A DNA stretch of 64,000 bases from Argentina anserina (lineage: Eukaryota > Streptophyta > Magnoliopsida > Rosales > Rosaceae), in assembly GCF_933775445.1 (NCBI RefSeq), contig NC_065877.1, positions 34,856,694-34,920,693 on the forward strand, given 5' to 3'. Shown piece after piece: positions 61,277 through 64,000 of the stretch. The translations under genes and the position numbers were made by a program. Position 1 is the stretch's first letter. Each line of letters starts with the position of its first letter. Under the pieces are notes generated by a model that did not search any database, had not been told where the DNA came from, and saw nothing but the letters and a program-made list of their open reading frames with translations.

Positions 61277-63066
61277 GGTTTTGGGTTTTTGAGAATTTTG
61301 GGCGGAGAAGAGTGTGGGAGGGTTTAACAGTCTTGGTTAGTTGAAGTTGTGGAGACTTTAGAAGTTAGGGCACACGTCAGACTGGTGCTAAATGAATTTT
61401 TTTTACTGGTTTACCGAGGTGATTGGCATTCAGTGACGGGTTAAAATTTGGGTCATCTAATTTTCATCAGTGTTCTTAGAACTCTCTCATATTTGTGAGT
61501 GAAGTCAAGTGTATTTCACTGTCCTAAAGATTAAGGTAAACTATATTTGGTGCAATCACAGTGATTTGATGTCCATTTTGTTATTTCATATTTTAAGTTA
61601 GCACCTTAATTTGTGTAAAGATGTATTTTTGCGTACATAGTTGTTGTTTAGAAAATATAAACTATACATATAAGTTTTTTATTTCTTAAAAAAAATCAAA
61701 ATTTAAAAAGTAATGTCGATCCATAAATATATAGTTTCGAAAAATAGAAAATTAAAATTCGCTTCTATATACGGGGAAATCCTTCTAACTTAGAATCTCC
61801 AGCACTTGTTAAGATCATCCCTAACAAGCTAATAGTCTTCTCCACAACTTGGAGGCTTATTGAGAGATAGAATGTAATTTACATCATGTGTTTAGTCTTT
61901 AAAGTTGTTTTACTCATACTCTTTGAAGGTCCCATGTACCTTGGTCCGTATTTTATTAGTTCTTCCCAGTATTCATGTCCTCCTAGTCAATGGCATGCAA
62001 ATTTTGCTCTCAGGAACCAAGATATGCATGAATGAGTTGTTCCCTTTCGAGCATCCTTACAAATAGACACGCATATTGTTCTTCAGTCTTCAACATCTCC
62101 CATTAAGCTTATAGAATCGAACCGAGTGAACCTGTAGATAAGAGTTGAAGGAAGCTTATTAAATTCCAGGCCAGAGAGAGAAACCTTTTATCGATCTACC
62201 CCTAGTATGCTTCGGTTTCCTCCAACATCTTATCGAACACCTCCTCTTTGCATCCGTAGTTCTCTTTTGAATGTTGTATGTGAGAATTGGAGGGGACTAA
62301 ACAAATTGATTTTGACGAGGAAGTTTATAATTTGTTTAGTTTTCTTCTATTTTATTTCCGGTACAATTTAGATGCCGCAAATGAGACATCGGAGGAAACT
62401 AAACAAACAAGAAACTTCCCAAGAGATTAATTGTTTAGTCCCTTCCAATTCTCATATATGACTATATTACTTTAGATGTTGGATATGAGAATTAGAGGAA
62501 ATTAAGCAAATTAAAATCTCATAGAGATAGTATTTGTTTAATTTCCTCTAATATCTTATCTCCGGCATCTAAATTCTAAAGTGAAACTTCATGTAGCTTT
62601 CTTCATTTAAAAGTCGTATGTGAGAGTTGGAGGATACCAAATAAATTCATACCATAACGACTTCAATTTGTTTGGTTTTCTCCAACATCTCATCTCCGAC
62701 CTCTAAAGTTCATTCCCAGAAGAGCTTATGAATTATTGTTGCTACTCCCAGCGTGTTTGTAGTCTCTCTGGTGTCACTGTTGGTTATCACCAGCCAGCAA
62801 TCAGACTTCGGCTGAACAACAATGCTAAATTGATCATCAGAGAACTATGGCCAAAGTTACCACGGAATACAATGACAAATTTAACGAATATGATAAAAGT
62901 CTTCCAACTGTTGGCATTCAACAAAAGGGAATTGCATTAAACTTTCATCGGAACCCATCCAGAGCCCGTAATAATCCAAGAACAATATTCCAACTAGCCA
63001 AATGTAAGGATAAATTATACAGGCCATGGCTTCTACAAACAAAATAAACCAACCGTATATCCTTCT
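61277..63066. other. Intergenic between THADA and CUL3
   Basis: The first 100 bp are the THADA leader and promoter. The rest is AT-rich with a cluster of fold-back repeats (separate entry) and the presumed 3' untranslated region of CUL3 next to 63066. No gene recognised. Confidence 0.45.
62278..62709. repeat. Cluster of three related fold-back repeats
   Basis: Three short inverted-repeat units built on the same motif: 62278-62460 (GAGAATTGGAGGGGACTAAA facing its inverse ending CCTTCCAATTCTC), 62476-62574 (GAGAATTAGAGGAAATTAAG facing TTAATTTCCTCTAATATC) and 62616-62709 (GAGAGTTGGAGGATACCAAA facing TTGGTTTTCTCCAACATC). They look like degenerate copies of one MITE-like element or a local expansion of its ends. 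Confidence 0.6.
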
Positions 63067-64000
63067 TCAAGCAAGGTACCTGTACAATTTTCTATCTGTT
63101 TTATCCCTTTCCAAAAACTCCCGCTCAATGAGGGATTCGATACGCTTCTTTATAACTACAGGGTTGGGCAAGAAACGCGCCTGCAGCTGCTTCGTGACCT
63201 CAGCAACTATGTTATTGTGATCCAGCACCCGCCTTGCCTTCATGATCCTCACGATCGCTGCCTCAATCTGTGGCTTTCTGTCTTCCTCCACTCTCTGCCG
63301 GGTTTCTAGGTTTTCTGGTTCAGACTCCCTTTGTGCAACCACAGTGCCAATCTTTACTTTGAAAAACTTGCTCGTGAACTTGTCATTGAAGAAGAAGGTA
63401 TCATCCTCAACTATGTCCTTGCTCATTGGCTCCTTCCGAAGAACATTTTTCCCCTTAACACAGGCCAGAGACTGAAGGCACCTCTTCAGATCAGTGGCTG
63501 GGATCTCAGTAGCCTGTTCGATATCCTTGTACATCAACCTGTCAGCATTGTTGAATAGCATCAGCACACACATCTGATATGTCGAAACATTCAGCTCATG
63601 CTTCTGGCCCTTTCCAAAAGTTGTTTTCAAATCAGCTGTTCCCATGTTAGTTTGCCAGGACAATCTCCGCCCAGTATGGGTCCCAAGATAATAACTCTTG
63701 AACTTATCACAGACCCACAAAATTTCAGATGGAAGGTTGCATGCAACACTTGGCTGAGTAGGCCATGAACCTGTGGTGAGGACCTGGACAGTTAGTGTTG
63801 GGCTATCACCTAACTGAGGACCAACTGCTGTGTAGAACCCATGCATTGTATCCTGAGAGGTCTTCATATCAGTGAACATACCCTCCAACTTGGAAGTAAA
63901 CTGATATCCACACTCAGTTTTGAGCTTTACAATCAGACTTCTTTCTGCATCATCAGAAACAGTTTTACCAGAAAGAAGCCTCTTTGCCAAGTGTTGCTTG
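63067..64000 (-). CDS. CUL3: Cullin-3, C-terminal part (cut by window edge)
   Basis: Scaffold of CRL3 ubiquitin ligases: the N-terminal half binds BTB adaptors and the C-terminal half RBX1. The frame is open to the window end (the codons before AKRLLSGKTVSDDAERSLI read KQHL), so the first half lies beyond 64000. About 310 residues are seen, with no intron in the last 934 bp: the cullin-homology region (QVLTTGSWPTQPSV, YYLGTHTGRRLSWQTNMGTA, ELNVSTYQMCVLMLFNN), then the winged-helix/neddylation domain, with the NEDD8-acceptor lysine expected in AAIVRIMKARRVLDHNNI, and the cullin end REFLERDKTDRKLYRYLA. The sequence is closest to plant CUL3A/B as I recall them. No defect is visible. Confidence 0.95.
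   Translation of the reverse strand, partial: KQHLAKRLLSGKTVSDDAERSLIVKLKTECGYQFTSKLEGMFTDMKTSQDTMHGFYTAVGPQLGDSPTLTVQVLTTGSWPTQPSVACNLPSEILWVCDKFKSYYLGTHTGRRLSWQTNMGTADLKTTFGKGQKHELNVSTYQMCVLMLFNNADRLMYKDIEQATEIPATDLKRCLQSLACVKGKNVLRKEPMSKDIVEDDTFFFNDKFTSKFFKVKIGTVVAQRESEPENLETRQRVEEDRKPQIEAAIVRIMKARRVLDHNNIVAEVTKQLQARFLPNPVVIKKRIESLIEREFLERDKTDRKLYRYLA

Overview
This is nuclear DNA from a dicot plant, most likely a rosid. Genes are split by GT-AG introns and encode plant proteins (a thylakoid DEG8 protease, a NAC transcription factor, cullin-3). AT-rich intergenic DNA carries LTR-retrotransposon remains and MITE-like elements. I cannot name the genus from sequence alone.

Layout. 431-3508: a solo-LTR-like element with perfect 5-bp target duplications. 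4368-7328 (+): an S28 prolyl carboxypeptidase-like gene whose sixth exon lacks a frame-compatible splice acceptor. 7465-8864: two MITE-like elements. 9235-10166 and 13892-14875 (both -): two intronless relatives of the chloroplast protein At5g03900; the first is frameshifted, and an LTR element (10255-13129) lies between them. 15165-16388 (+): ribosomal protein L34, head-to-head with the second relative. 17068-20851 (+): DEG8, 13 exons, with a small poly(A)-tailed insertion in intron 5 that duplicated the exon 5 splice donor. 21025-21779 (-): a decayed RING-type gene. 22384-25463: another LTR element. 23862-39193: a head-to-tail tandem duplication of 7,666 bp, each unit carrying a complete NAC gene (28574-30167 and 36240-37833). 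38662-44027: an LTR element interrupted by a relative. 45073-47217: a MITE-like element and an unrelated 889-bp solo LTR. 49581-52580 (+): a SUV3-like RNA helicase. 53479-61276 (-): a THADA homologue. 63067-64000 (-): the C-terminal half of cullin-3, cut by the window edge.

The NAC, DEG8 and SUV3-like genes match, as I recall, the Arabidopsis neighbours At5g39820 (ANAC094), At5g39830 (DEG8) and At5g39840 (SUV3-like helicase). This looks like an old syntenic block swollen by retrotransposon remnants. The genes do not form one pathway; they are housekeeping and organelle genes plus one developmental regulator.

The most noteworthy items are: the near-identical NAC tandem duplication with breakpoints inside two oppositely oriented LTRs; an LTR family of about 3 kb, present here only without internal regions, that carries a conserved chain of stem-loops with pair-preserving changes and an expandable palindromic minisatellite; and the retro-insertion in DEG8 that copied a splice site.
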